Origin: JANSWP01 sp041941305
Lineage (GTDB): Bacteria > Bacteroidota > Bacteroidia > Chitinophagales > Saprospiraceae
Length of the DNA stretch: 64,000 nt
NCBI GenBank assembly: GCA_041941305.1
Contig: JBGTQJ010000021.1
Span: 1-64,000 of the forward strand
Direction of reading: 5' to 3'
This document shows, in pieces, positions 46,901 to 52,900 of this stretch. The notes beneath the pieces are model-generated. The model searched no databases and was not told the DNA's origin. It worked only from the letters and a program-made list of their open reading frames with translations. Numbering within the stretch: position 1 is the first letter of the stretch; each line of letters begins with the position of its first letter. The position numbers and the translations under genes are program-made.

Positions 46901-46909
46901 GAATTTCAT
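40967..46909 (-). CDS. Giant secreted modular lectin-like protein (Lcl, ricin-type, CxxC cassettes)
   Basis: A 1980-residue exported protein with a signal peptide (SLILLFWAPSAQC). Residues 25-640 are an unassigned, repetitive beta-rich region. A hydrophobic helical stretch (about 640-710) contains ANWLSGAIGAAGEWIVGAGG. A beta domain follows, then a ricin-like module (about 900-1040). Ten cysteine cassettes of the form CxDGIxNQGExxxDCGGPxCxPCP occur in four blocks (starting near 1040, 1335, 1520 and 1780). They are interleaved with three Lcl/DUF1566-type domains (GWRLPYKSEL, NWRLPTSDEL, NWYLPSKEEL) and a triple beta-trefoil-like block (GKVLDLNRxTGG, HGGDNQLWKIE). The end repeats LLFSTGxPxxxNEGG three times. 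No T9SS sorting domain is seen. It is probably a carbohydrate-binding surface or released protein. Its role is unknown. Confidence 0.8.
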   Translation of the reverse strand: MKFKTFLIASLILLFWAPSAQCQTIDASEATEALRITVNKVLPGNLNIDAFDSDGTGANCEVSAYVNLSGGARMNLNATFNASEDNKNVEVTGSLEDVGIGQLLQGFGVSNPDLPGDFLDSEINALSVTINPVEKMLTATMEINLGQLEISGNKGDGFMMGIRPKNLGNMIGLNAINSALNGFTLIYSSKSAEEDSALDLLSDVNVKSGLNLYWTGKLPGPLRTFLSPAGIPGINNSKTFVCAESLTSQVSMPTLSLSYDLGGFDLSILKFENIGLNLNLSDASIGLSGEISTSELGNNFVLNGSSTAKFNPLQFEYALSVGDRENPLMDYIPGVKVNSLHTGGLVTSGGGATIVVGGEAAIGTNEPITMGITIGPGTFEGTISELSIPAIIKAFSDVNLGGLKSALDVGITNGTVSVDRTTKETLFKGNANLFGFGSYFEMTSKNSDFSMWADLDPIELKSGGTTLFRLTGNTDRGGAKFDLNSNLTGSFTGDVELLGGDKIKSNMSITPSEIKFDVEQKLYGGGLSAKLVVTATNFTNFHNAGFEIDATINNKLRPKIVKLIEDELESVDPLNFVGTVVDEALKTFEVRKMGFKTKLKGFNKAKVNVHVDSRLAGQKIPINVTVNLDAGSVDKIANAVAKEIAKELQKAGSILLKGLEDIGAGIYLAGKETIQWTEGAANTTANWLSGAIGAAGEWIVGAGGKIISTFSSSRRYDCPNVPFTAPANGRIAGPLPPGINQYRIKLHHIKTVAKGHEDNNMLEIWGSITVKTNMAMQEDANPWLYNNSCRSTTKCIFNEANTEVSHFIDFFVASDKRSTVTGEIELELYEGDPGVDDPFKTETIDFVYENRHGLPNFPGRVYEHIISLEEDHSNPQKIEVLISIERIYEPLHSPFVHIQKSGGVSADQYLSFNSSENVSLSALNQGNNLQTWEVVNRYDGSYNIKINGGTNPDKTYLGSTTNGDLKFYDKDDGSSPQRWEFHKNSDGTYRIKIKGGTNTDKKYLSVTFDGKMALMKEPITDVDMVAAKERMLWELESTTGVTCEDSIRNQGETKTDCGGPNCDPCPSCDDGLLNNEEVGIDCGGPNCVVCPGELGGTFEGGIIIDMDEYQNPSLLGQIGPYFKGNWQDAEAYCASYAGGGHTGWRLPYKSELDLIHANAYKKGKQPIPTDALYWGRHYSGDGAIRRDITKGADYFNNNPNSNGDLYCFCVTNVSVSAQDQGGIILGSLVVAPNDLGVFNWEDAKTACGEYGGGGFTNWRLPTSDELSDIENGLVNRGLADFNTQDNTFYWAGNVEPGRKHLVKTYRGFGKIKNYDLIPPDPSLIVRPVRSFTTNPMCNDGIKNQGEEDVDCGGPCLPCPTCYDGIKNQGEMSTDKGGPNCDPDGGSLVQIGDFHEEGFVFWIDETGKRGKICAWDVLDYSNWSDAKLACEEHVEGGFSNWYLPSKEELLLIRSNIHSNSKIRDFYPTLHRTGGTGDLKSFEKLWSSTTNGNKAATVKFNETKAGSWEKSRSARSLPIRSFAIPSKCGDGIQNQGESEIDCGGPCLACPTCYDGIQNQGEADIDCGGPNCDPCLTCNDGIQNQGETGIDCGGPNCDPCPTCDDGIRNQGEYRVDCGGPNCDPCPTCNDGVQNQDETGVDCGGPNCAPCTTAFGDADYKIVSKATDKVFDLNRNTGGIAAYNYHGGDNQRWNIEYVEGTEYVKILSKATGKVLDLNRYTGGVAAYNFHGGDNQLWKIETIAGRDYAKIVSKATGKVLDLNRNTGGIAQWNFHGGDNQLWKIESLDCDPCPSCDDGILNQGETGLDCGGPKCEPCPLKVTLENRHTKRLLFSTGDPAEGNEGGWTNSPAILGTDLNYYNKGDWYLIKNADGTYYLKNSMNGRLLFSTGPPVVSNEGGGANSPAVVGADANYYNRARWILEKQYNGYYTLKNKETNRFLFSPGKAVEGNEGGWTNSPPILGTYANDYNRANWKITGPGAAVLEK
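41476..42345 (-). repeat. Intragenic repeats: CxxC cassettes and ricin-type units
   Basis: Coding repeats within the giant lectin gene. A run of five adjacent cysteine cassettes (about 78 bp each) lies at about 41960-42345. Three ricin-type units (GTATAACATTCGG-like blocks, each with the HGGDNQ codons) lie at about 41560-41950. A sixth cassette is at about 41475-41550. Units are diverged at DNA level. Confidence 0.7.
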
Positions 46910-46950
46910 AGTTTAAATAGTTTTATGTTGTTTTTTTATAGTATTCGAAG

Positions 46951-46980
46951 AAAATTTTTAGACATACTCGAAGCTGAATC
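46951..46980. repeat. Short third copy of the GH32-flanking element
   Basis: AAAATTTTTAGACATACTC matches the inner part of the repeats at 24290 and 26108, followed by AAGCTGAATCT resembling the sequence after the 24290 copy (AAGCTGTAATCT). It lies upstream of the giant lectin gene. Confidence 0.6.
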
Positions 46981-47050
46981 TCCGATAAGTACACGGTGAA
47001 TTCATACTCTACCACTATGTCTTCACTTATGCCTGTGCACAGGCGAGAGA

Positions 47051-47123
47051 CAAGGTCAAGTTCAAGTTCAAGATCAAGTTCAAGATCAAGGATAAATTGG
47101 GCTTGAACTTGACCTTGACCTTG
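47051..47123. repeat. CAAGTT hexamer-word hairpin
   Basis: Seven tandem CAAGNT words (CAAGGT, CAAGTT, CAAGTT, CAAGAT, CAAGTT, CAAGAT, CAAGGA) are followed by TAAATTGGGC. The mirrored TTGAACTTGACCTTGACC then closes the hairpin. Period is 6 nt. It occupies the gap just after the 47131 gene. Confidence 0.8.
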
Positions 47124-47130
47124 GACTTTT

Positions 47131-47628
47131 TCAACTTCTATGGACCAATGGTTCACCAGTTTCTCCAACAACCGTTTTCCCTTTTCTAAGCTGGTCATCT
47201 ACAAATACATAATCCGTATTTTGAATGTTATTTAAGAACTCATTGGAAAGGTTCTTTGCCAGATTGTAAAAATTGATAATACCTGCATTGACCAATTTTC
47301 CGCCATACATGGAAATGCCTTCTGTATAGAGGTAGGCTCCATCGATTAGCAGGTTTCCATTTCCGTATATGGTCAATTGTGCGTTTGATTGTATTTCTAT
47401 GGAGGCGACTTCTGCTTGATCTTCAATGACAGGTTGTGCATCGTGTCCGGAATTTAGTCGCTGGATGATTACATTTGAATTTTCGTCAGGTATTTGATGG
47501 TTGCTCCAGTTTTTAGCTTCATTCCAGAAAGTTTCCTTTCCAGGCGTACCACCTAGCCAGGTTACTGTAGTTTGTGCGGTGAGAAGGGTGCTTGTTGTGG
47601 TGAGTAAAAGGATGAGTAAAGTTTTCAT
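47131..47628 (-). CDS. Exported hypothetical protein
   Basis: A 165-residue exported protein. The signal peptide is MKTLLILLLTTTSTLLTAQ. The mature part begins TVTWLGGTPGKETFWNEAKNWSNHQIPDE, an ExxNWxxxxxP-type motif common at the start of beta-solenoid/autotransporter-like and T9SS-associated modules. It is followed by repeated short strands (IEIQSNAQLTIYGNGNLLIDG). No sorting domain is visible, so it may be periplasmic or truncated. The stop lies next to the hexamer hairpin at 47051. Function unknown. Confidence 0.65.
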   Translation of the reverse strand: MKTLLILLLTTTSTLLTAQTTVTWLGGTPGKETFWNEAKNWSNHQIPDENSNVIIQRLNSGHDAQPVIEDQAEVASIEIQSNAQLTIYGNGNLLIDGAYLYTEGISMYGGKLVNAGIINFYNLAKNLSNEFLNNIQNTDYVFVDDQLRKGKTVVGETGEPLVHRS

Positions 47629-47722
47629 TAGAGTAGAATTTAAAGGTTTGTAATTTGATTACGACTGCAATATGGGAGCATTCTATTGCAGTGACAAGCC
47701 ATTTTTATCAAGTGGTGAAGTC

Positions 47723-47779
47723 ATTGATCAAGCGGTTGATCAAGCGGTAATTGAACATTGGATATGCCGTTTGATCAAT
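47723..47779. repeat. TTGATCAAGCGG repeat with inverted arm
   Basis: ATTGATCAAGCGGT and TGATCAAGCGGT in tandem are followed by the inverted GCCGTTTGATCAAT. The words GATCAATACTTTG are also shared with 30940-30965, just after the nested-hairpin element copy 1. Confidence 0.6.
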
Positions 47780-47877
47780 ACTTTGGTTTGGAAGGTGGAT
47801 TATGACTAATTTGCTGAAAAATTAAAGATTTAGTGTTGATGTGGTATTAAAGAAAGTAATTCCAAATTTGATTTTTT

Positions 47878-47995
47878 GAGGTGATGCCTTGAGTAAAGAA
47901 TTGAGACGTAGCAAAAGGTGTTGCCTCAAAAAAGGAAAATATTTAAGGCAATACCTTTTTGTTATTTCTCTATAACCTCTGCCCAAGTCATCACC
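47878..47995. repeat. GAGGTGATGCC nested-hairpin element, copy 2
   Basis: It has the same left arm (GAGGTGATGCCTTGAG) and inner stem (AAAGGTGTTGCCTC / AAGGCAATACCTTT) as the element at 30754-30867. The right outer arm is decayed (AAGTCATCACCTC). It lies upstream of the HPt gene at 48110. Confidence 0.75.
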
Positions 47996-48043
47996 TCAAA
48001 TATTTTCGAAATTGAAAACCACTTTATTCAAAAAACCTTTCGC

Positions 48044-48051
48044 NNNNNNNN
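48044..48051. other. Assembly gap of 8 Ns between identical 57-nt flanks
   Basis: The 57 bases at 47987-48043 are repeated identically at 48052-48108. This is what results when two overlapping contig ends are joined by scaffolding rather than merged. The true sequence probably has one copy and no gap. Confidence 0.9.
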
Positions 48052-48109
48052 GTCATCACCTCAAATATTTTCGAAATTGAAAACCACTTTATTCAAAAAA
48101 CCTTTCGCT

Positions 48110-48487
48110 ATGGATATTCAATGGAGTACTACTTATATCAATCCGGAGAACTTAATTCAGATTTCCCGAGGGGATAAAAAACGGCTGTTGAAATACCTGA
48201 ATCAATTCATGGAACTAATTCCGGATCGGATTGAAATCCTTAAGGAATATCTGGAAGCAGAAGATCGGAAAATGACGCGGCAAATCCTGCATCAGATGAG
48301 TCCTCAATTGCAGTTTTTTGGCATTCCCGATATCATGATCCCCATTCGGAGATTGGAACATGAATATGAGACTATGCCTTTTTTGGAATTGAAAACCCTT
48401 ATTGATGATATTCTAGAGAATCTGGAGGGGGCATTGAGTGAAGTGGAATGGATTGTAGAAAATAATTTTTGGGGGAGTAGGAAATAG
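48110..48487 (+). CDS. HPt domain phosphotransfer protein
   Basis: A 125-residue free-standing histidine phosphotransfer protein. A four-helix pattern is visible with the phosphorylatable His61 in RQILHQMSPQLQFFG, the standard HxL/MxxxxxxxG site. It should accept phosphate from a hybrid kinase receiver and pass it to a response regulator. The ATG at 48110 is used; the frame to the left runs through the N-gap and is not reliable. It is an orphan, 0.5 kb upstream of the LytTR gene at 49014. The hybrid kinase at 31196, the only sensor here that ends with a receiver and lacks its own DNA-binding output, is its most likely partner, on functional grounds only. Confidence 0.85.
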   Translation: MDIQWSTTYINPENLIQISRGDKKRLLKYLNQFMELIPDRIEILKEYLEAEDRKMTRQILHQMSPQLQFFGIPDIMIPIRRLEHEYETMPFLELKTLIDDILENLEGALSEVEWIVENNFWGSRK

Positions 48488-48550
48488 ACTTTATGCCTAA
48501 CTTGGTGATTCTATAAGTATCTTGATACATCCCGAATTTTCAGATATTAT

Positions 48551-48666
48551 CTTAAATCATTGAATTTCAACTCACTATGTAATGTGCTTTTGTTGTGGGG
48601 TGCGAGTTGCGGGTTTGACCACCCCGCAACTCGAACCCCGCAACAGGTTGATTGTCAATGAATTAA
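48551..48666 (+). repeat. 116-bp dispersed element, copy 2
   Basis: The better-preserved copy of the element at 24141-24256, in opposite orientation. The centre is a hairpin CGAGTTGCGGG/CCCGCAACTCG with a TTTGACCAC-type loop, flanked by TGTGGGG/CCCCGCA. Confidence 0.75.
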
Positions 48667-48731
48667 GGAAAGGAAAAATGAAAGGATTTTTACCGGCAAA
48701 ATTTGAGATGAATCCTTTTAAACACCACATC

Positions 48732-48830
48732 ATGAAGACCAGAATTCTCTTACTTCTTTTCTTCGCCTTCTTCACCAATTTGGAAGCGCAAAACCTCAAA
48801 GTTCCCACCCTAAGCCAGAGGCATCAATAG
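48732..48830 (+). pseudogene. Truncated signal peptide of a DUF2911-like protein
   Basis: 32 codons: the signal peptide MKTRILLLLFFAFFTNLEA is followed by QNLKVPTLSQRHQ and a stop. The KVPTLS start after the signal is typical of DUF2911 proteins (usually LxVPxLSPxSxxxQ), which are about 280 residues long. So this is the first tenth of such a gene, cut off by a stop. Confidence 0.55.
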
Positions 48831-48840
48831 CATTCAATTA

Positions 48841-48936
48841 ATGAATGATAGTAAGCGTTGGTGGATCGTCCAGGTTTATTGGTTGGGAGAGAGCGAGGAC
48901 TTGCTACTGCCGGATAGTTATTTGCCAAAAAAATGA
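48841..48936 (+). pseudogene. C-terminal remnant of an NTF2-like protein
   Basis: 31 codons beginning MNDSKRWWIVQVYWLG and ending DSYLPKK before a TGA. The pattern KRWWIV.VYW.GE....P..YLPKK resembles the C-terminus of Bacteroidota NTF2-like proteins. It lies 10 bp after the fragment at 48732, in another frame. The two fragments are leftovers of different genes. A small expressed protein is not excluded. Confidence 0.4.
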
Positions 48937-49013
48937 TAAAACGAATATTCTAGTTAAATTAGGGGCTGTTAGAGAATAATTGAAGACCATATATTTTTTG
49001 ACCAGCGCTAAAG

Positions 49014-49775
49014 ATGCAATCGAATAAAATCAAAAGCTTAATCATCGACGATGATCCATTCATCCAGGATCTTCTTCAGGATAAGTTAACTCAGTATTTT
49101 CCAGAAGTAGAAGTCATGAATATGGCTAGTAGCGGCAAAGAAGGTTTAGAGAAAATAGCTTCCTGCCAACCCGAATTGGTCTTCCTCGATGTAGAAATGG
49201 CGGATATGACGGGCTTCGAAATGCTTGCGAAACTGGAAGACATTTCTTTCCAAACTATATTCATTACTTCTTACAGTCACTACGCCATTAAAGCCATTCG
49301 GTTCAATGCATTGGATTATCTGCTCAAACCGATTGACTTGGGGGAATTGAGAGGAGCCATAAAAAGATACAAGGCCAAATCGAAAGAGCGTAATAATTCC
49401 CCCTATGTACAGCAAGCGCTCAAAAACCTAAACACCAAGGATGTTTCAGAGCAGATGTTGATTCTTCAGACACATGAAGGAGAATTGCGACTGGTTTTGA
49501 AAGCTATCATTCGAATAAAAGGAGAGCGCAATTACAGCTATGTGCATTTGGCAAATAAAAAAAAGAAACTGGTGACTAAAACCTTGGGTGAGATGGAGGA
49601 ATTGCTGGACGACAAAGGATTTTTCAGATGTCATCGATCGCATTTAATCAATGGTTTTCATATTTTAACTCCTGCCAAAAAGTTTTCTGTTAATTTATCT
49701 GATGGTGTGGAAATTCCTGTGGCCAGAAGGAAAAGGGAAACATTTAAAGCCTGGCTAAAAAAACTTGAGCATTAA
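49014..49775 (+). CDS. LytTR family response regulator
   Basis: A 253-residue response regulator. The receiver (1-125) has the acidic pair DDD near 12-14, phosphoacceptor Asp59 in LVFLDVEM and the conserved KPI near 108. The LytTR DNA-binding domain (about 150-253) shows RIKGERNYSYVHL and GFFRCHRSHLIN. There is no LytS-type kinase beside it; the nearest upstream signalling gene is the HPt at 48110. Its C-terminal half is copied at 56893-57276. MITE-like ends lie on both sides (GGGGCTGTTA at 48963 and the element at 49795-49922). Confidence 0.93.
   Translation: MQSNKIKSLIIDDDPFIQDLLQDKLTQYFPEVEVMNMASSGKEGLEKIASCQPELVFLDVEMADMTGFEMLAKLEDISFQTIFITSYSHYAIKAIRFNALDYLLKPIDLGELRGAIKRYKAKSKERNNSPYVQQALKNLNTKDVSEQMLILQTHEGELRLVLKAIIRIKGERNYSYVHLANKKKKLVTKTLGEMEELLDDKGFFRCHRSHLINGFHILTPAKKFSVNLSDGVEIPVARRKRETFKAWLKKLEH
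49404..49516 (+). repeat. Segment duplicated at 56908-57020
   Basis: 113 bp of the LytTR coding region match 56908-57020 with only 5 differences, of which 4 are silent and one changes Val to Ile. Identity falls sharply on the 3' side, where the proteins are similar but the DNA has many changes. The two segments are direct repeats 7504 bp apart. Confidence 0.9.
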
Positions 49776-49794
49776 AAAGTTAGCTAACGAAATT

Positions 49795-49922
49795 GGGGCT
49801 ATATCAAAAGATGATTGCGGGGCAAAGTTACTAAGTTTCAAAAGTTTAGTAAACTTGTTATCAGTTATTTATGAATTCAAATTATATCAAAATGAATATA
49901 GTTAAGATCTTTTGACAGCCCC
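49795..49922. mobile_element. MITE-like element
   Basis: A 128-bp non-coding segment with inverted ends GGGGCTATATCAAAAGAT and ATCTTTTGACAGCCCC, and an internal near-palindrome at about 49826-49859 (AAGTTACTAAGTTT/AGTTTAGTAAACTT). It sits between the LytTR and HTCS genes. The GGGGCTGT ends resemble those of the element at 60261 and a lone end at 48963. Confidence 0.55.
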
Positions 49923-49948
49923 AAGCCCGTTAACTCTTTCATACAGAT

Positions 49949-52900
49949 ATGAAAAAAGAGGTACTTTTCTTTTTGTTTTTGAACTTACTGTTTTTATTGC
50001 TCTGCCCTACTTCTGCCTATAACCAAAGCCATTCTCAATTTTCAGCTTCCCAGGTTGAATCTTATTCTTATGGGATAGAAGATGGACTCCCTGATATCTG
50101 CATTAGTCACGCGCAAATAGACAGTAAAGGACAATTGCATTTGATTACCTGTACCTCCAATTATGCTTCTTCAGCTTTATATGTTTATAAGTTTGACGGG
50201 AAACAAGCCTATCCTTCTGAATTCAAAATTAATATGGATCCCATATTTCTTCAATTTGAGACAGCAATAGCCCCTGATTTGCTTTATGGGTATTACATTT
50301 GGAAAACCGAAAAACGAGATACTAATTTTGCCATTTTTAAATTTGATCTGATTACTGGATTGACAGAATGTTTTCCCCTAAACGAAGAATTAATTGTACT
50401 TAAGGTCGTCTTTTATGAAGAAAGTCTTTTTACCTGTGTTTACAACACATTTACAAAAAGGATCGAAATCTTACACCTTCAGGAAGGAAAGTTTATTCCT
50501 TTAGTTGAATTTCCTTCTTCTAAACCTGATATAGCATTTGGAAAAGTTAATTTAGCTGTTAATGAAAAAGATTTTTGGGTGGCTTTATCAACAGAAGAAA
50601 TATACCGGATAAACAAAAAGGATGGTGCGAAGCGAAAATATTTATTGCCTGTTTTCAATAGGAATAATTTGAGTGTTTCACAAATGCTGTCATCAAAAGA
50701 AAAACACCTTTTTTTTAATACCGGGGAAATATACCTATGGGAAGAAGAGAAAGACAGTTTTACCAAAAACCCTTTTTTACCAACTGAATGGATTGGAAAT
50801 AAATTAGAAGCTGTAATGCTTTCCAAAGATGGGAAAGGAAATATTTTAGTAGGCTACCAAAACGCTAAAAAGGAATACCACTCCACACTGTTTACCAATC
50901 AACAGAAGGCTATTTACTATCCATTGTCAAACATTTTACATTCAATTTCTCAAAATGGGTACATAAGATATCTGTCAAGCAATGATTTTAACAAAGGGCT
51001 GATGACCTATTACCCAGGATTACACTTTATTAACTTCTCTCCTTACGATGCTAGCCAAAACACAACCTTGTTAAACAGGAACCGGGGAATGGTTCAATTG
51101 GATCAAAACAGTCTTTACACCACGAGGCATGGCATTATTTTGAATCAAGATGGACATTGGGTGTCTACAGGTGAGGATCTGTTTGTTAAGCATAGGAAGT
51201 ATTTCGACGGGGATGTAAAAAAAGATGCCAATGGTAATATTTGGACTTACGAGAAAGGTAACTGTTTTTTAAGATATCAACCTACTCATAATATTAAGGA
51301 CTCTTTTTGCCTTGAGACAGCTTCACCCAGATTTGATTTTTTTAAAGATAGCTTGATTGTATATGCGGCTGAAAATCATGTTTACCTGATGAACCCGGCC
51401 GAGGGAAAAAGCAAAGGCCTTACAAAACAACCTTTTGAAAGCAATATCAATCAAGTTTTTGTAGGATCCAATGATATTATTTGGGTGGCAGGGGGGAAAG
51501 GTCTTTTGAAAGTGGATGTGAAAAATGATAAAACTGAATGGATACATTTAGGCAATCATAAACGCACGGCAGTAATGCGAATACATGAAGACCGGAATGG
51601 AAGGTTGTGGCTAGGAACCATTATTCAAGGCATTTTGATTTATGATCCAATAAATGGAAAGATAAAATCAATTAACCAAAGCAATGGTTTGTCTAACAAT
51701 ATGGTTGTAAGTTTATTGGAAGACGATGACGGAAACATCTGGGCAGGGACTTATCACGGCATCACCAAATTATCTCCAGATGGTGTGGTACTTGGAAAGT
51801 TATTTGAAAAGGATGGCTTGGCAGGTAATGAATGCAATCGGTGGTCTGCACTAAAGTTGGAGGATGGACGCTTGTGTTTCGGTTCCAATTCGGGCATTAG
51901 TTTTATTGATCCAGCTCAATTGAAGCAAAAAATAGAGGTAGGCGGGACACCTAAAATTTATTTGACACAAGTTTTTCAGGAATCTCAGGGGAAAGAGTTG
52001 ACTAAAATCGATTTATTTTCAACCTTTTTGAAGGATAAACCAATTGTCCTTCCAGCAAAGAACCGCAATTTAAAAGTGGCTTTTGCCCTTTCAAATTATA
52101 TCGCTCCCCACAAGAATAATTTTGCCTATAAAATTGAAGGTCACGATAACGACTGGAATTATATTGGAAATCAGCGGCAATTAGCCCTCACTGCCTTGCC
52201 CGTAGGGACATACAAAATCCTTGTCAAAGGTGCAGATGGATGGGGTAGGTGGTCAAAGCCTTTGGAAATACACCTCTCTGTAAACCAGTTTTGGTACAAC
52301 AGATGGTGGGCTTACCTTATTTTTGGTTTAATAGTATTATTCATCATTGATTTGTTCAGGAAAAACAAACTCAAGCGTTTGCAAGATGAAGCGGAAAAAT
52401 CGAGACTGATGGAAATGGATACTCTAAAAACCAAACTGTACACCAACATCACACATGAATTTCGGACACCCCTGACTGTTATCTCGGGGATGGCAGAGCA
52501 ACTGGAAAAAAGCCCCAGCAAAGCCAAAGAACTGATTCAGAGAAACAGTAAGGGTTTATTGAAACTGGTCAATCAAATATTGGATTTGGCAAAATTGGAT
52601 TCTGGCCATTTGAAGTTAGAGAACATTCAGGCAGACATCATCCCTTACATCAAATACCTGTGTGAATCTTTTCAATCTCTGGCTGCTAAGAAAAATATTC
52701 GACTGCTTTTTCAAACCGATGTGGAGCAGCTGATAATGGATTTTGATGAAAAAAAACTGGAAAGTATCCTCAGCAATTTATTGTCAAATGCCATAAAATT
52801 TACCAATGAGAATGGCTTGATTGAGTTTTCCTTAAAAAAGGATGACAGTACCCTGCTACTCAAAGTCAGCGACGATGGTATTGGCATCCCGCCAGATAAA

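Noticed and set aside
47918..48109. Upstream extension of the HPt protein through the N-gap
   Set aside because: It crosses undetermined bases and a duplicated scaffold end; the HPt domain starts normally at 48110.
48963..49922. LytTR gene as cargo of a complete insertion element with GGGGCTGTTA ends
   Set aside because: The two ends match over too few bases and no target duplication or transposase is visible; recorded only as possible MITE ends.
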